Below are positions 41,555-50,311 of a stretch of 64,000 nucleotides of DNA, piece after piece (the first letter of the stretch is position 1; every line of letters begins with the position of its first letter). Origin of the DNA: JACCTU01 sp963848525 (GTDB taxonomy: Bacteria > Actinomycetota > Thermoleophilia > Gaiellales > Gaiellaceae); assembly GCA_963848525.1 (NCBI GenBank), contig CAWKDZ010000001.1:1-64000 (forward strand), read 5' to 3'. The position numbers and the translations under genes are program-made. Below the pieces are notes generated by a model that saw only the letters and a program-made list of their open reading frames with translations, searched no databases and was not told where the DNA came from.

Positions 41555-43120
41555 TCAGTCTGAGACCGTGACGTTCCCCGACTTCAGCGTCTTGGGTCCG
41601 CCGCTCGTGAACACGACGGCACCCGCCGGGTTGCGGACGACGACGTTGATCGTGTCGTTACGCCCCGGGAAGCCGTTGTCGACGAAGCTCACTTCGTAGG
41701 TGTAGCCGGCCGCGCCGTTCCACGTGCCCTGCCCGTGGAATGACACGGTGTTGCCAACGCGACTGAACCCTTCGACCGTCGTCGCGTTGAGCTTGCGGTT
41801 CGGACTATTGAGTCGGAACATCCCGCCCGTAGCGGTGGCGTCGACCTCGAAGTCCATCCCTCCGACGGGGCTCTGGAACGAGCCCTTACCGACGACCTTG
41901 CCCGTAGGCGGAGGAGGCGTGGTCGCCTCGACCGTGATCGAGCAGAGCGCCTGCTGCAACGTCTGGTCGGTGGCCGAGAACGTGACGACGAACGTGCCCG
42001 TCGCGGCCGGCGTCCAGCTGAACGTGCTGCTGACCGGATTACCCGAAGTCGGCACCGACGGCGTCATCGTCGCCCCCGGCGGCAGGCCGACGGCGTTCAG
42101 CGTCACCACGTCGCCCGCGTCGGCATCCGACGCCTGAACGACGAACGAAAGCGTGCCCCCGACCGCAACGCTCTGCGTCGAGCCACATGCCGGCGTGGGT
42201 GGCGAGTTGAAGACCGGCGGACTCCCCACGATCGGAACGAGCTGGATCAGGAAGTCGACCGCGACCTTGCTCTTGAGCGCTCCAGCCGCAGTCCGGTCCT
42301 CGATCGTCACCTGCGTCGAGTAGTACGTGTTGCCGGACACCGCGAGCGTCGCGCCGGTGGTGTTCCAGGTGTACGTCCCGCTGCTGCTGATCGCAGCTGC
42401 GTTCGGGGCGTGCGGTGGTCCGGGTTGGACGAACCCCCCCGCCTCCGCCGACGTCGACAGCCTGAACGCGAGCGTGTCGCCGTCCGGATCGTTCCCGGGG
42501 ACCTGGAAGGTGCAGGTGCCGTTGATCGGGCACAGCACGATCGGAGGCAATGCGCTCACCGGTGAGCGGTTCCCGGTACCGACGTTGACCAGCGTCTCGA
42601 CGCGGTAACCGCCGTTCGAGTTGTTGATGTGCGTGATTCGAGCTGCGCTATCGATGAACCCGGTGTAGTCGCCGGGCGCCGCGTACGTATGCGTCACCAG
42701 CGTGTCGTGGGCCGGCAGGCTGGCCGGGTCGAGCGCCATGCCGAACAACCAGTCGTTCGCCGGATCGATCGACGCCACTCGGTACATGAGCGGACCCAAC
42801 GGCGAGCCGATCGTCCCTGAAGCGTCGCCGGGGTTGAACACTGTGCCGCCGACGGTCTCGAGGATGATGTCGCCCACCCCCGGCCCGCCGCCGGGCCCGG
42901 TGCACGGCATGCTCGTGTTCGTCGCTGTGTTCACGCACGAGCCGTACCCGCTCCGGCGGAACGCGTTCTGGAGCGTGAAGTCGATCGTGTTACCCGTCGC
43001 CGCGGGCTGCCAGTTGAAGTGTCCGTACCTGAAGTGCGACGCGAACGCACCCTCGGATACGATCAGCGACCACGCGCCGATCACCAATACGAGCGTAAGC
43101 CAGCGTGTCGGCTTCCTCAT
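41555..43120 (-). CDS. Secreted protein with Ig-like repeats and a post-Ig C-terminal domain
   Basis: 521 residues. Signal peptide MRKPTRWLTLVLVIGAWSLI to about residue 27 (EGAFA). The first 200 residues are beta-rich and unassigned; the middle contains cadherin/Ig-like segments (GNDPDGDTLAFRLST, ASDADAGDVVTLNAVGLPPG, FSWTPAATGTFVVTFSATDQ). After a proline linker comes a 110-residue domain (VGKGSFQSP to GNVTVSD) that recurs at the end of the protein at 47294. ATG 43120 has the ribosome site GGGAGGGA. It diverges from the pnt operon across 384 bp. Confidence 0.8.
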   Translation of the reverse strand: MRKPTRWLTLVLVIGAWSLIVSEGAFASHFRYGHFNWQPAATGNTIDFTLQNAFRRSGYGSCVNTATNTSMPCTGPGGGPGVGDIILETVGGTVFNPGDASGTIGSPLGPLMYRVASIDPANDWLFGMALDPASLPAHDTLVTHTYAAPGDYTGFIDSAARITHINNSNGGYRVETLVNVGTGNRSPVSALPPIVLCPINGTCTFQVPGNDPDGDTLAFRLSTSAEAGGFVQPGPPHAPNAAAISSSGTYTWNTTGATLAVSGNTYYSTQVTIEDRTAAGALKSKVAVDFLIQLVPIVGSPPVFNSPPTPACGSTQSVAVGGTLSFVVQASDADAGDVVTLNAVGLPPGATMTPSVPTSGNPVSSTFSWTPAATGTFVVTFSATDQTLQQALCSITVEATTPPPPTGKVVGKGSFQSPVGGMDFEVDATATGGMFRLNSPNRKLNATTVEGFSRVGNTVSFHGQGTWNGAAGYTYEVSFVDNGFPGRNDTINVVVRNPAGAVVFTSGGPKTLKSGNVTVSD

Positions 43121-43504
43121 GCAATCCCTCCCTTGGTTGCCCTCCGGCAGACGCCGACCCACGGCTACCGCTCCGCGGGAGTATTCGCCGCACGCCGGCG
43201 CGGAAACAAGGGGCGCTTGTGCCCGACAATCTGTCTCGGTCTCTGCTGAGCCGCTCGGCTCCATCGGTTCGGAGGGGTCGGCAGTCCTTTTGGGGGGTCT
43301 TTTCGAGGGCCGCCAACAAACGCGTTGTCGGCGGCGCAGCGCAGTCCTGTCGTCACTCGATGAAGGGGTGCTCCGAGCTGGAGTCGGGCGACTAGATGTA
43401 GTTCCTGAGGAGGTGTTCATCCGGGCGATCGCCTTCGTCGCCGATCGTCTCGACCCGCCCGGCGTCGAGACTGCCTCCACGGCGCACTACATAGGATCCT
43501 CGCG
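43121..43504. promoter_or_regulatory. 384-bp divergent intergenic region between the secreted protein gene and the pnt operon
   Basis: On the minus strand TTGTTT (43209-43204), an 18-bp spacer and AATACT (43185-43180) make a plausible promoter for the secreted protein with a leader of about 50 nt. On the plus strand TAGGAT (43492-43497) sits 7 nt before GTG 43505. The 300 bp between hold no convincing gene, long dyad or known riboswitch fold that I can recognise. Confidence 0.5.
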
Positions 43505-44590
43505 GTGAGAGTCGGGGTTCCCCGCGAGACAGCAACCGACGAGCGCCGCGTGGCGCTCGTTCCCGATTCGGTCAAGCGGCTCGCCGAGTCGGAGGTCGAG
43601 GTCGTGATCGAGGCGGGCGCCGGCCTCTCGGCCTCCCACCGCGACGACGACTACGTCGCAGCGGGCGGCGCGATCGGCGACCCGTGGGACGCCGACGTGC
43701 TTGCGAAGGTGCAGAAGCCCAGCGCGGACGAGGTCGCGCGGCTGCGCTCGGGCCAGGTGCTGATCGGCTTCCTCGAGCCGCTGACGGACGCCGCGGGGAT
43801 CGAGCGCTTGGCGGGGCAGGGCGTGACCGCGTTCGCGATGGAGTCGATCCCGCGGATCACGCGGGCGCAGCCGATGGACGCGCTCTCGTCTCAGGCGACC
43901 GTCGTCGGTTACCGGTCGGCTCTGCTCGCCGCCGACCGCCTGCCGCGCTTCCTGCCGATGCTGATGACCGCCGCGGGCACGGTCCCGCCCGCCAAGGTGC
44001 TCGTGCTCGGCGCCGGCGTCGCGGGGCTCCAGGCGATCGCGACCGCGCGCCGGCTGGGCGCGGTCGTCTTCGGGTTCGACGTGCGCCCCGTCGTGCGGGA
44101 GCAAGTCGAGTCGCTCGGCGCGACCTTCCTCGACCTCGGCATCGTCGGCGAGGAGACCGCGGGCGGCTATGCCCGCGAGCTGACGGAGGACGAGCAGCGG
44201 CGCCAGCAGGAGGAGCTCGAGCGGAGGATCCCGGAGTTCGACGCCGTGATCACGACCGCCGCGATCCCCGGCCGCCCGGCCCCGAAGCTGATCCCGGCGG
44301 CCGCCGTGCGCGGGATGAGGCCCGGCTCGGTGATCGTCGACGTCGCGGCCGAGACGGGCGGCAACTGCGAGCTGACGCGCCCCGGCGAAGAGGTCGTCGA
44401 GCGCGGCGTCACGATCGTCGGCCTGACGAACCTGGCGAGCACGATGCCCTCTGACGCGTCGCGGCTCTACTCGCGCAACGTGACGGCCCTGCTGCAGCAC
44501 CTCGCCCCCGACGGCGAGCTGCGGCTGGACTTCGACGACGAGATCGTCAGCGGTGCGTGCGTGACGCGCGGCGAGGCGGTTCCCGCGTGA
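43505..44590 (+). CDS. pntAA: NAD(P) transhydrogenase alpha subunit, soluble part
   Basis: 361 residues. Opens with MRVGVPRETATDERRVALVP, the alanine-dehydrogenase/PNT N-terminal fold, and has the NAD-binding KVLVLGAGVAGLQAIATAR. It binds NAD(H) and exchanges hydride with NADP(H) on PntB, driven by proton flow. Only the soluble dI domain is encoded; the membrane part is the next gene, whose GTG overlaps this TGA. GTG 43505 follows TAGGAT by 7 nt, so the operon transcript is likely leaderless. Confidence 0.94.
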   Translation: MRVGVPRETATDERRVALVPDSVKRLAESEVEVVIEAGAGLSASHRDDDYVAAGGAIGDPWDADVLAKVQKPSADEVARLRSGQVLIGFLEPLTDAAGIERLAGQGVTAFAMESIPRITRAQPMDALSSQATVVGYRSALLAADRLPRFLPMLMTAAGTVPPAKVLVLGAGVAGLQAIATARRLGAVVFGFDVRPVVREQVESLGATFLDLGIVGEETAGGYARELTEDEQRRQQEELERRIPEFDAVITTAAIPGRPAPKLIPAAAVRGMRPGSVIVDVAAETGGNCELTRPGEEVVERGVTIVGLTNLASTMPSDASRLYSRNVTALLQHLAPDGELRLDFDDEIVSGACVTRGEAVPA

Positions 44591-44898
44591 ATGCGCAGCT
44601 CGTCGCGGAGCTGACCGTCTTCGCGCTCGCGATCTTCGTCGGCTTCGAGGTGATCTCGAAGGTGCCGACCATGCTGCACACGCCCTTGATGTCCGGGACG
44701 AACGCGATCCACGGAATCGTCTTGATCGGCGCGATGCTGATCGTCGGCACGGCCGACTCGACGCTCGAACGCGTGCTCGGCTTCGTCGCAGTCGTCTTCG
44801 GGACGATCAACATCGTCGGCGGCTTCCTCGTCACCGACCGGATGCTCGAGATGTTCAAGCAGCGCCGACCGGACGAGCGTCAGACCGAACGCGAATGA
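44587..44898 (+). CDS. pntAB: NAD(P) transhydrogenase alpha subunit, membrane part
   Basis: 103 residues, almost all membrane helix: about 8-24 (LTVFALAIFVGFEVISK), 43-60 (AIHGIVLIGAMLIVGTA) and 68-88 (VLGFVAVVFGTINIVGGF). This is the short dII-alpha fragment found when the alpha subunit is split in two, the three-subunit type. GTG 44587 overlaps pntAA by 4 bp and its TGA overlaps the pntB ATG. Confidence 0.92.
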   Translation: MNAQLVAELTVFALAIFVGFEVISKVPTMLHTPLMSGTNAIHGIVLIGAMLIVGTADSTLERVLGFVAVVFGTINIVGGFLVTDRMLEMFKQRRPDERQTERE

Positions 44899-46289
44899 GC
44901 AGAACCTGGATCGACGTCGCGTACCTCGTCGCCGCGGTGCTGCTGATCGTCGGCGTCAAGCGGCTTTCCCACCCGCGCACCGCTCGCTCGGGCAACTGGA
45001 TCGCCGCGGTCGGGATGGCGATCGCCGTCGGCTTCACGTTCCTGATCGAGGAGATCGACTCCTACGGGTTGATGCTCGCCGGGATCGCGGTCGGCACCGT
45101 GATCGGGATCGCGTCCGCCCGCGCGGTCCGGATGACAGCGATCCCGCAGATGGTCGCGCTCTTCAACGGCGTCGGCGGCGGGGCGGCGGCGCTGATCGCG
45201 GCGGCAGAGTTCCACCGCCTCGCGCCCGAAGGCGGGCGGCTCGACGGCGACCTGCTCGTCGGGATCCTCTTCTCGGCCGTGATCGGCTCGGTCAGCTTCT
45301 GGGGCTCGCTCGTCGCGTTCGGAAAGCTGCAGGAGCTCCTGCCGGGCCGGCCGCTCGTGTTTCGCGGGCAGAACCTCTTCAACGCGTTCCTCGGCGTCGC
45401 TCTGGCCGTGCTCGTGATCCTGACTGCCGCGACCGAGAACGGGATCTGGCTGACGCTGCTCCTGGTCGGAGCCGCGATCCTCGGCGTCCTCTTCGTCATG
45501 CCGATCGGCGGTGCCGACATGCCGGTCGTGATCTCGATGCTGAACGCGTGCACGGGCCTCGCGGCCGCGTCGACCGGCTTCGTGCTCGACAACACGGCGC
45601 TGATCATCGGCGGGACGCTCGTCGGTGCGTCGGGCACCCTGCTCACGGTGCTGATGGGGAAGGCGATGGGGCGGCCCCTCGCCCAGACGCTGTTCGGTGC
45701 GTTCGGCGCGGCTCCGGCCGGACAGGCTGCCGCGGTCGCGCCGGGCAGCGACGGCGGTTCGGTCCGCACGGCGTCGCCCGACGACATCGGGTACATGCTC
45801 GCGTACGCGCGGCGCGTCGTGTTCGTGCCGGGCTACGGGCTCGCGGTCGCGCAGGCGCAGCACGACGTGCGCAACCTCGGCGAGCTGCTCGAGGGCAAGG
45901 GCGTCGACGTGCGCTACGCGATCCACCCGGTTGCCGGTCGCATGCCGGGGCACATGAACGTGCTCCTCGCCGAGGCGAACGTGCCCTACGACGAGCTCTT
46001 CGAGATGGAGCAGATCAACCCCGAGTTCCCGCAGACCGACGTCGCCGTCGTGGTCGGCGCGAACGACGTCGTCAACCCGGCCGCGCGAAACCAACCGGGA
46101 AACCCGATCTACGGGATGCCGATCCTCGACGTCGACAAGGCGCACAACGTCGTCGTGATCAAGCGTTCGCTCGCGACCGGCTTCGCCGGCGTGGACAACC
46201 CGCTCTTCTACGACCCGAAGACCGTGATGCTGTTCGACGACGCGAAGTCGGCGCTCGAGAAGCTCGTCGCGTCGGTCAAAGCGGTTTGA
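44895..46289 (+). CDS. pntB: NAD(P) transhydrogenase beta subunit
   Basis: 464 residues. The first 260 are membrane helices carrying the proton channel (LVAAVLLIVGVKRLS, GAAILGVLFVMPIGGADMPV); the C-terminal third is the NADP-binding dIII domain (VVFVPGYGLAVAQAQHDVRNL, HPVAGRMPGHMNVLLAEANV, VVVGANDVVNPAARNQPGN). It couples hydride transfer to proton movement across the inner membrane. ATG 44895 overlaps the previous stop; its own TGA overlaps a TTG start. Confidence 0.95.
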   Translation: MSRTWIDVAYLVAAVLLIVGVKRLSHPRTARSGNWIAAVGMAIAVGFTFLIEEIDSYGLMLAGIAVGTVIGIASARAVRMTAIPQMVALFNGVGGGAAALIAAAEFHRLAPEGGRLDGDLLVGILFSAVIGSVSFWGSLVAFGKLQELLPGRPLVFRGQNLFNAFLGVALAVLVILTAATENGIWLTLLLVGAAILGVLFVMPIGGADMPVVISMLNACTGLAAASTGFVLDNTALIIGGTLVGASGTLLTVLMGKAMGRPLAQTLFGAFGAAPAGQAAAVAPGSDGGSVRTASPDDIGYMLAYARRVVFVPGYGLAVAQAQHDVRNLGELLEGKGVDVRYAIHPVAGRMPGHMNVLLAEANVPYDELFEMEQINPEFPQTDVAVVVGANDVVNPAARNQPGNPIYGMPILDVDKAHNVVVIKRSLATGFAGVDNPLFYDPKTVMLFDDAKSALEKLVASVKAV

Positions 46290-47233
46290 CGGTTCCGGAC
46301 GTCCCGCTCTTCGACGGTCGCGCCGTCGAGGAGGCGGTCTCGCCCGAGCGCGCGCTCGAGGCGGTGCGGGACGCGTTCGTCGCCTACGCCCGCGGCGAGT
46401 GGACGATGCCGCCGAAGGTCTACGTTCCGGCCTATCCGGCCGGCGACTTCCGGGCGATGCCGGCGCTCGGTGGCGGGTACGCGCTGCTCAAGTGGGTCAC
46501 GTCGTTCCCGGGGAACCCCTCGCTCGACCTGCCGACGGTGATGGGCCTCGTGCTGTTGTCCGACGCGTCGAACGGCGCACTGCGTGCGGTGCTCGACGCC
46601 GGCGCAGTCACGGCACTCAGGACCGGGGCAGCGGCGGTGCTCGCGGCCGAGACGGTGGCCCGCGCGGACGCCGAGACGGCGGCCGTGATCGGCGCCGGCA
46701 TCAACGGTCGGGCGGCGGCGCGGACGTTCGCCGCGCGCGGCCGGCGTGTGCTGCTCTGGGACGTGGACGAGGCGCGCGCACGCGCGGTCGCCGACGAGCT
46801 CGGGGCGGAGGTCGCCGAGTCGCGGGAGGCCGCCCTCGCGGCGGACGTCGTCGTCACCGTCACGCCCGGACGCGAGGTGCTCTTCGCCGAGGGGTCGCTG
46901 CGGCCCGGCCAGCACGTCTCGCTGATGGGTGCGGACGGGCCCGGGAAGCAGGAGATCGCCGTCGGCGAGCTCGCGCGCGTGCGCGTGTTCTGCGACGACT
47001 GGGAGCAGGCGAGCCACAACGGCGACCTCGTGCACGCCGTCGAGGCCGGCGCGGTCGAGCGCGGCGCGGTCACCGAGCTCGGCGCGGTCCTCCTCGGGGA
47101 CGCGGCAGGGCGGCAGTCTCCGGACGAGATCACGGCGTTCGACTCGACGGGGCTCGCGATCCAGGACCTCGCGATCGCGGTCGCCGCCTACGAGCGCGCG
47201 GGCGAGCTCGACCTGCAGAGGCTCCGGCTCTAG
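46286..47233 (+). CDS. Ornithine cyclodeaminase/mu-crystallin-family dehydrogenase
   Basis: 315 residues with the family marks MPPKVYVPAYPAGDFRAMPA, ALLKWVTSFPGNP, a Rossmann site AAVIGAGINGRAAARTFA, and the C-terminal DEITAFDSTGLAIQDLAIA. Members are ornithine cyclodeaminases, archaeal-type alanine dehydrogenases or ketimine reductases. Tight coupling to pntB (TTGA overlap) places it in a pyridine-nucleotide operon, so an NAD(P)-linked alanine dehydrogenase or imine reductase is more likely than a cyclodeaminase; that is inference. TTG is the start that fits the overlap. Confidence 0.85.
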   Translation: MTVPDVPLFDGRAVEEAVSPERALEAVRDAFVAYARGEWTMPPKVYVPAYPAGDFRAMPALGGGYALLKWVTSFPGNPSLDLPTVMGLVLLSDASNGALRAVLDAGAVTALRTGAAAVLAAETVARADAETAAVIGAGINGRAAARTFAARGRRVLLWDVDEARARAVADELGAEVAESREAALAADVVVTVTPGREVLFAEGSLRPGQHVSLMGADGPGKQEIAVGELARVRVFCDDWEQASHNGDLVHAVEAGAVERGAVTELGAVLLGDAAGRQSPDEITAFDSTGLAIQDLAIAVAAYERAGELDLQRLRL

Positions 47234-47237
47234 AACC

Positions 47238-47264
47238 GCGTAGGGCCCCGGAGGGGCCCCACGC
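47238..47264. terminator. Hairpin between convergent genes
   Basis: GCGT-A-GGGCCCC (47238-47249) pairs with GGGGCCC-C-ACGC (47253-47264) with one A-C mismatch and a GGA loop. It starts 5 bp past the pnt operon stop and could end transcription from both sides. Confidence 0.6.
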
Positions 47265-47293
47265 AGCGAACGGATTCGAGGAACTCGTCGGCC

Positions 47294-49135
47294 CTAGACC
47301 TCCGTGACCGTGATGTTCCCGTCTTCGAGCAGCTTCGGTCCAACGCTGGAGAAGACAGTCGAGCCGCCGGAGTGGATCACGACGTCGATCGTGTCGTTCC
47401 GTCCCGGGAAGCCCTTGTCGACGAACGTGACCTCGTACGTGGCCGCGGCGCCGTTCCAGGTGCCGGAGCCGTTGAAGGAGACGGTGTCGCCGTCCTGCGA
47501 GCAGTCTTCAATGCTCGTCGCGGCGAACTTGTTCCGATGGGCCCTCGTCTGCAGCTCGAACGAGCCGCCGGTCCCCGTCACGTCGACCGTGAAGTACACC
47601 TTCCCGAAGGCCTTGCCCGTCTGGAACATGCCCTTACCCTCGACGTCGCAGTCCGAGGGCGGCGGCGGCGCCTCCCACTTCTTGGCCGCGGTCGCCGTCA
47701 CCTGAGTACCGCTGACGGTGATCGCGGCGTTGATCGTGTCGTCGCCGGCGCTGGCGCCGGTGTAGGTGAACGCGACCTTGCCGTCGGCCCCAGTCGCGCA
47801 GCTCGCCGGCACGCAGGTGCCCATGGCGCCTGCGTTCGCTCCGGCCACGCTCCAGGAGACGACGACGCCCGAGAGCGGACTGCCAGAGCTGGCCACCGTC
47901 GCGGTGACGGTGTGCTGCGTCCCGACCGGGTTCGTGCCGGTCGGCGGATCGAGGCTCAGGCTGGGCGTCGGCGTCGTGCCCGTCTCCCATTTCTTGGCCG
48001 CGGTCGCCGTCTGGCGCGACCCCCCGACCGTGATGGCGGCGTTGATCGTGTCGTCACCGACAGTCGTGCCCGTGTAGGTGAACGCGACCTTGCCGTCGGC
48101 GCCTGTCGTGCAGTTCACCGGGACGCACGTGCCGGTAACACCGGCATTGGCCCCCGTCACGATCCAAGACACGAGGACGCCGGAGCTGGGTGCGCCGCCC
48201 GAATCCGTCACGGTCGCCGTGACCGTGTGCTGTGTCCCGACCGGATTGGTGTCGGTCGTCGGATCGAGACTCAGGTTCGGTGCCACGACGACGATCCCCG
48301 AGCCAGCAATGAGGATGTACGCCTCGCCGCACCTTGCAGCACCGCTGTCGACGTCCGTGCCGCACGTCGGTTGAGTGGGCGTGTCGGTGGCAACCGCCAG
48401 CGCCGTCCAGTCGGTCGGGAACGTCGGGAACGTCTCGTGTACCGAGCAACCCCAGCCTTGCAGCTCCGCGCTCGTGAGCGTCGAGAACTGTGCCGCGTTC
48501 GAGATCAGCGAGACCGCTCCGCCACACGGCGGACTGTCGTTCTGCGTCCAGGTTCCACCCGGCTGGGCCGTCAGCAGCGGCAGGAGCTTCTCCTGACCGT
48601 CCGGAGTGCCGTCGCTGTCGTAGTCCGGATCGGAGCAAGTGAAGTTGAGGTAGAGCCCGCTCGCCCCTTCCTGCACACCGGCGAAGTCGATGGCCGTTTC
48701 GATCAGCTTGGCCCCGCCCTGGGAGTCATGGAAGACCGGGTCGGTCCCGATCAGGACACGGTTTCCGACTTTCGTGTTGCTGCCGGACCGATCCATCACC
48801 GCATCGGCCAGGGCCACAGCGTTCGTACTGACGACCTCCGGCAGGCTTCCGCAGCTCGGATCGCCGACGATGATCAGCTGGTAGTCCGAGAACTCAGCCG
48901 CCGTCATCGACCCCCAGGTGGTCTCGTCGACCAGGGTGACCGCGAAGCCGTTCCCGGTCGCATTCGTCGCCTCGAGGCTCGCCGCGCCTCCGATAACAGT
49001 GCTTTCGAGAATGAGCGCCTTCATGCCTGTCTCGGCGCGAGCGGCACTCATCCCGAGCGCCAGAAGCATCGCGATGCCGAGTGTCAGCACTCCGACGATC
49101 GCGCCAAGCGACCGCCTGTTTCGTGTGCCCTCCAA
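47294..49135 (-). CDS. Secreted Ig-like (Big_1) repeat protein with the same C-terminal domain
   Basis: 613 residues. Signal region GAIVGVLTLGIAMLLALGMS. An N-terminal alpha/beta domain of about 240 residues (MKALILESTVIGGAASLEAT) is followed by two Big_1/invasin-like repeats of 104 residues (PNLSLDPTTDTNPVGTQHTV and LSLDPPTGTNPVGTQHTV) and a C-terminal domain (VEGKGMFQTGK to GNITVTEV) that matches the end of the protein at 41555. TTG 49135 is preceded by AGGAG at a 5-nt spacing. Exported, perhaps an adhesin or matrix component. Confidence 0.8.
   Translation of the reverse strand: MEGTRNRRSLGAIVGVLTLGIAMLLALGMSAARAETGMKALILESTVIGGAASLEATNATGNGFAVTLVDETTWGSMTAAEFSDYQLIIVGDPSCGSLPEVVSTNAVALADAVMDRSGSNTKVGNRVLIGTDPVFHDSQGGAKLIETAIDFAGVQEGASGLYLNFTCSDPDYDSDGTPDGQEKLLPLLTAQPGGTWTQNDSPPCGGAVSLISNAAQFSTLTSAELQGWGCSVHETFPTFPTDWTALAVATDTPTQPTCGTDVDSGAARCGEAYILIAGSGIVVVAPNLSLDPTTDTNPVGTQHTVTATVTDSGGAPSSGVLVSWIVTGANAGVTGTCVPVNCTTGADGKVAFTYTGTTVGDDTINAAITVGGSRQTATAAKKWETGTTPTPSLSLDPPTGTNPVGTQHTVTATVASSGSPLSGVVVSWSVAGANAGAMGTCVPASCATGADGKVAFTYTGASAGDDTINAAITVSGTQVTATAAKKWEAPPPPSDCDVEGKGMFQTGKAFGKVYFTVDVTGTGGSFELQTRAHRNKFAATSIEDCSQDGDTVSFNGSGTWNGAAATYEVTFVDKGFPGRNDTIDVVIHSGGSTVFSSVGPKLLEDGNITVTEV
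47761..48140. repeat. Tandem DNA repeat, 312-bp unit, inside the Ig-like protein gene
   Basis: TGTAGGTGAACGCGACCTTG occurs at 47761 and again at 48073, exactly 312 bp (104 codons) apart, and the flanking bases stay similar over much of the unit. The copies encode the two Big_1 domains; the DNA similarity points to recent duplication. Confidence 0.7.
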
Positions 49136-49253
49136 TGTGTCTCCTCTCCACGCGCGGGCTCAGAGCGAGCCCAGCCCGAGGCACCAAATCACGGTCGCGA
49201 AGCGGCGTACAAGCGTTGAGCGGCGAATCTGGCCCTACGGCCAGGAGACAAAG

Positions 49254-49349
49254 ATGCGCGATCTAGCTGCCCGGATTCAGACTGTCGAGCAGCGGGTCGG
49301 CCTGGCCCAGCAGCGCCAGGGCAACACTCACGCGCTCGTCCTCCGATAG
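49254..49349 (+). CDS. Possible 31-residue small protein
   Basis: ATG 49254 has AGGAG 6 nt upstream and opens a 31-residue amphipathic helix (MRDLAARIQTVEQRVGLAQQ). It lies in the 192-bp gap between two minus-strand genes and overlaps the dprA 3' end by 22 bp. An inverted repeat CTGGCC-CTAC-GGCCAG (49229-49244) precedes it. Could be a chance ORF. Confidence 0.25.
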   Translation: MRDLAARIQTVEQRVGLAQQRQGNTHALVLR

Positions 49350-50311
49350 ACGCCGGCCGCCTCGGCGACCAGGCCCGCCAGCTCGAGCTCGGTCAGCGCG
49401 GCCGCGATTTCCGCGCTGATGGCACCCGTCGCGCGCACGAGTTCGTCGATGCTCGCCGGTCCCTCGAGCTTCGCGAGCACCGCCTGCGCAGCGTCGCCGA
49501 GGTCGACCTCGGCGCCGTCGGGCGCAGCGAGCCCGTAGAGCTCGAGCACGTCGGCCGAAGTCGTCAGCGGGGCCGCCCCGAGCTTGAGGAGCGCGTTGGT
49601 CCCTGCGCTCAGGGTCGACGTGATCTCCCCCGGGCAGACGAAGACCTCACGCCCTTCCTCGAGCGCGAAGTCTGCGGTGATCAGGGCACCGCTTCGCTCG
49701 CGTGCTTCGACGACGACGGTCGCCGCTGCGAGCCCGGCGATGATCCGGTTCCGCGCGGGGAACCTCCACGGTGCGGGCTCGACGCCCGGGGCGTACTCCG
49801 ACACGATCAGCCCGCGCTCGCAGATGCGCGCAGCCAGCTCGCGATGGGAGCTCGGGTAGTCGCGGTCGATGCCGCAGCCGAGCACCGCCACCGTCGTCCC
49901 GCCCGCTTCGAGCGCACCGCGGTGCGCCTCGCCGTCGACCCCGCGGGCCATGCCGCTCACGACGACGACTCCCGCGCCGGCGAGCTCGCGCCCGAGCATC
50001 CGCGCGACCTGAGCCCCGTACGGCGAGCAGGCTCGCGCCCCGACGACTGCTACCGCCGGCCGCGCGAGCGCAGACGACTCCGCCGCGCCGCGGACGAACA
50101 GCCCCGGTGGGGCATCGTGGATCGCCCGTAGGAGCGGTGGAAACGCCGGATCCGAGCGCCCGAGCCACCGAAGCCCGCGCCGCTCGAGCGCGGCGGCGTA
50201 CGCGCGGGCGTCGAACGTCCGAGCGTAGGCCGCGAAGCGGACCGTTCGGCTCTCCGTGGGCACGTGCGTGCCGCGCTCGGCCGCGAACGCCGCGAGGGCG
50301 AGCTCGCTCAC
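49328..50311 (-). CDS. dprA: DNA-processing protein DprA
   Basis: 327 residues. The Rossmann-like core is plain: AVAVVGARACSPYGAQVARM, VVVSGMARGVDGEAHRGAL, GGTTVAVLGCGIDRDYPSSH, FPARNRIIAGLAAATVVVEA, SGALITADFALEEGREVF. A C-terminal winged-helix region (ASIDELVRATGAISAEIAAA) follows. DprA loads RecA on incoming single-stranded DNA during transformation. GTG 50311 overlaps the comM stop (GTGA). Confidence 0.94.
   Translation of the reverse strand: MSELALAAFAAERGTHVPTESRTVRFAAYARTFDARAYAAALERRGLRWLGRSDPAFPPLLRAIHDAPPGLFVRGAAESSALARPAVAVVGARACSPYGAQVARMLGRELAGAGVVVVSGMARGVDGEAHRGALEAGGTTVAVLGCGIDRDYPSSHRELAARICERGLIVSEYAPGVEPAPWRFPARNRIIAGLAAATVVVEARERSGALITADFALEEGREVFVCPGEITSTLSAGTNALLKLGAAPLTTSADVLELYGLAAPDGAEVDLGDAAQAVLAKLEGPASIDELVRATGAISAEIAAALTELELAGLVAEAAGVYRRTSA

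Noticed and set aside
42702..43508. Plus-strand frame ending with a helical-looking segment (PEEVFIRAIAFVADRL)
   Set aside because: Mostly antisense to the secreted protein; the free part lacks a start and any recognisable domain.
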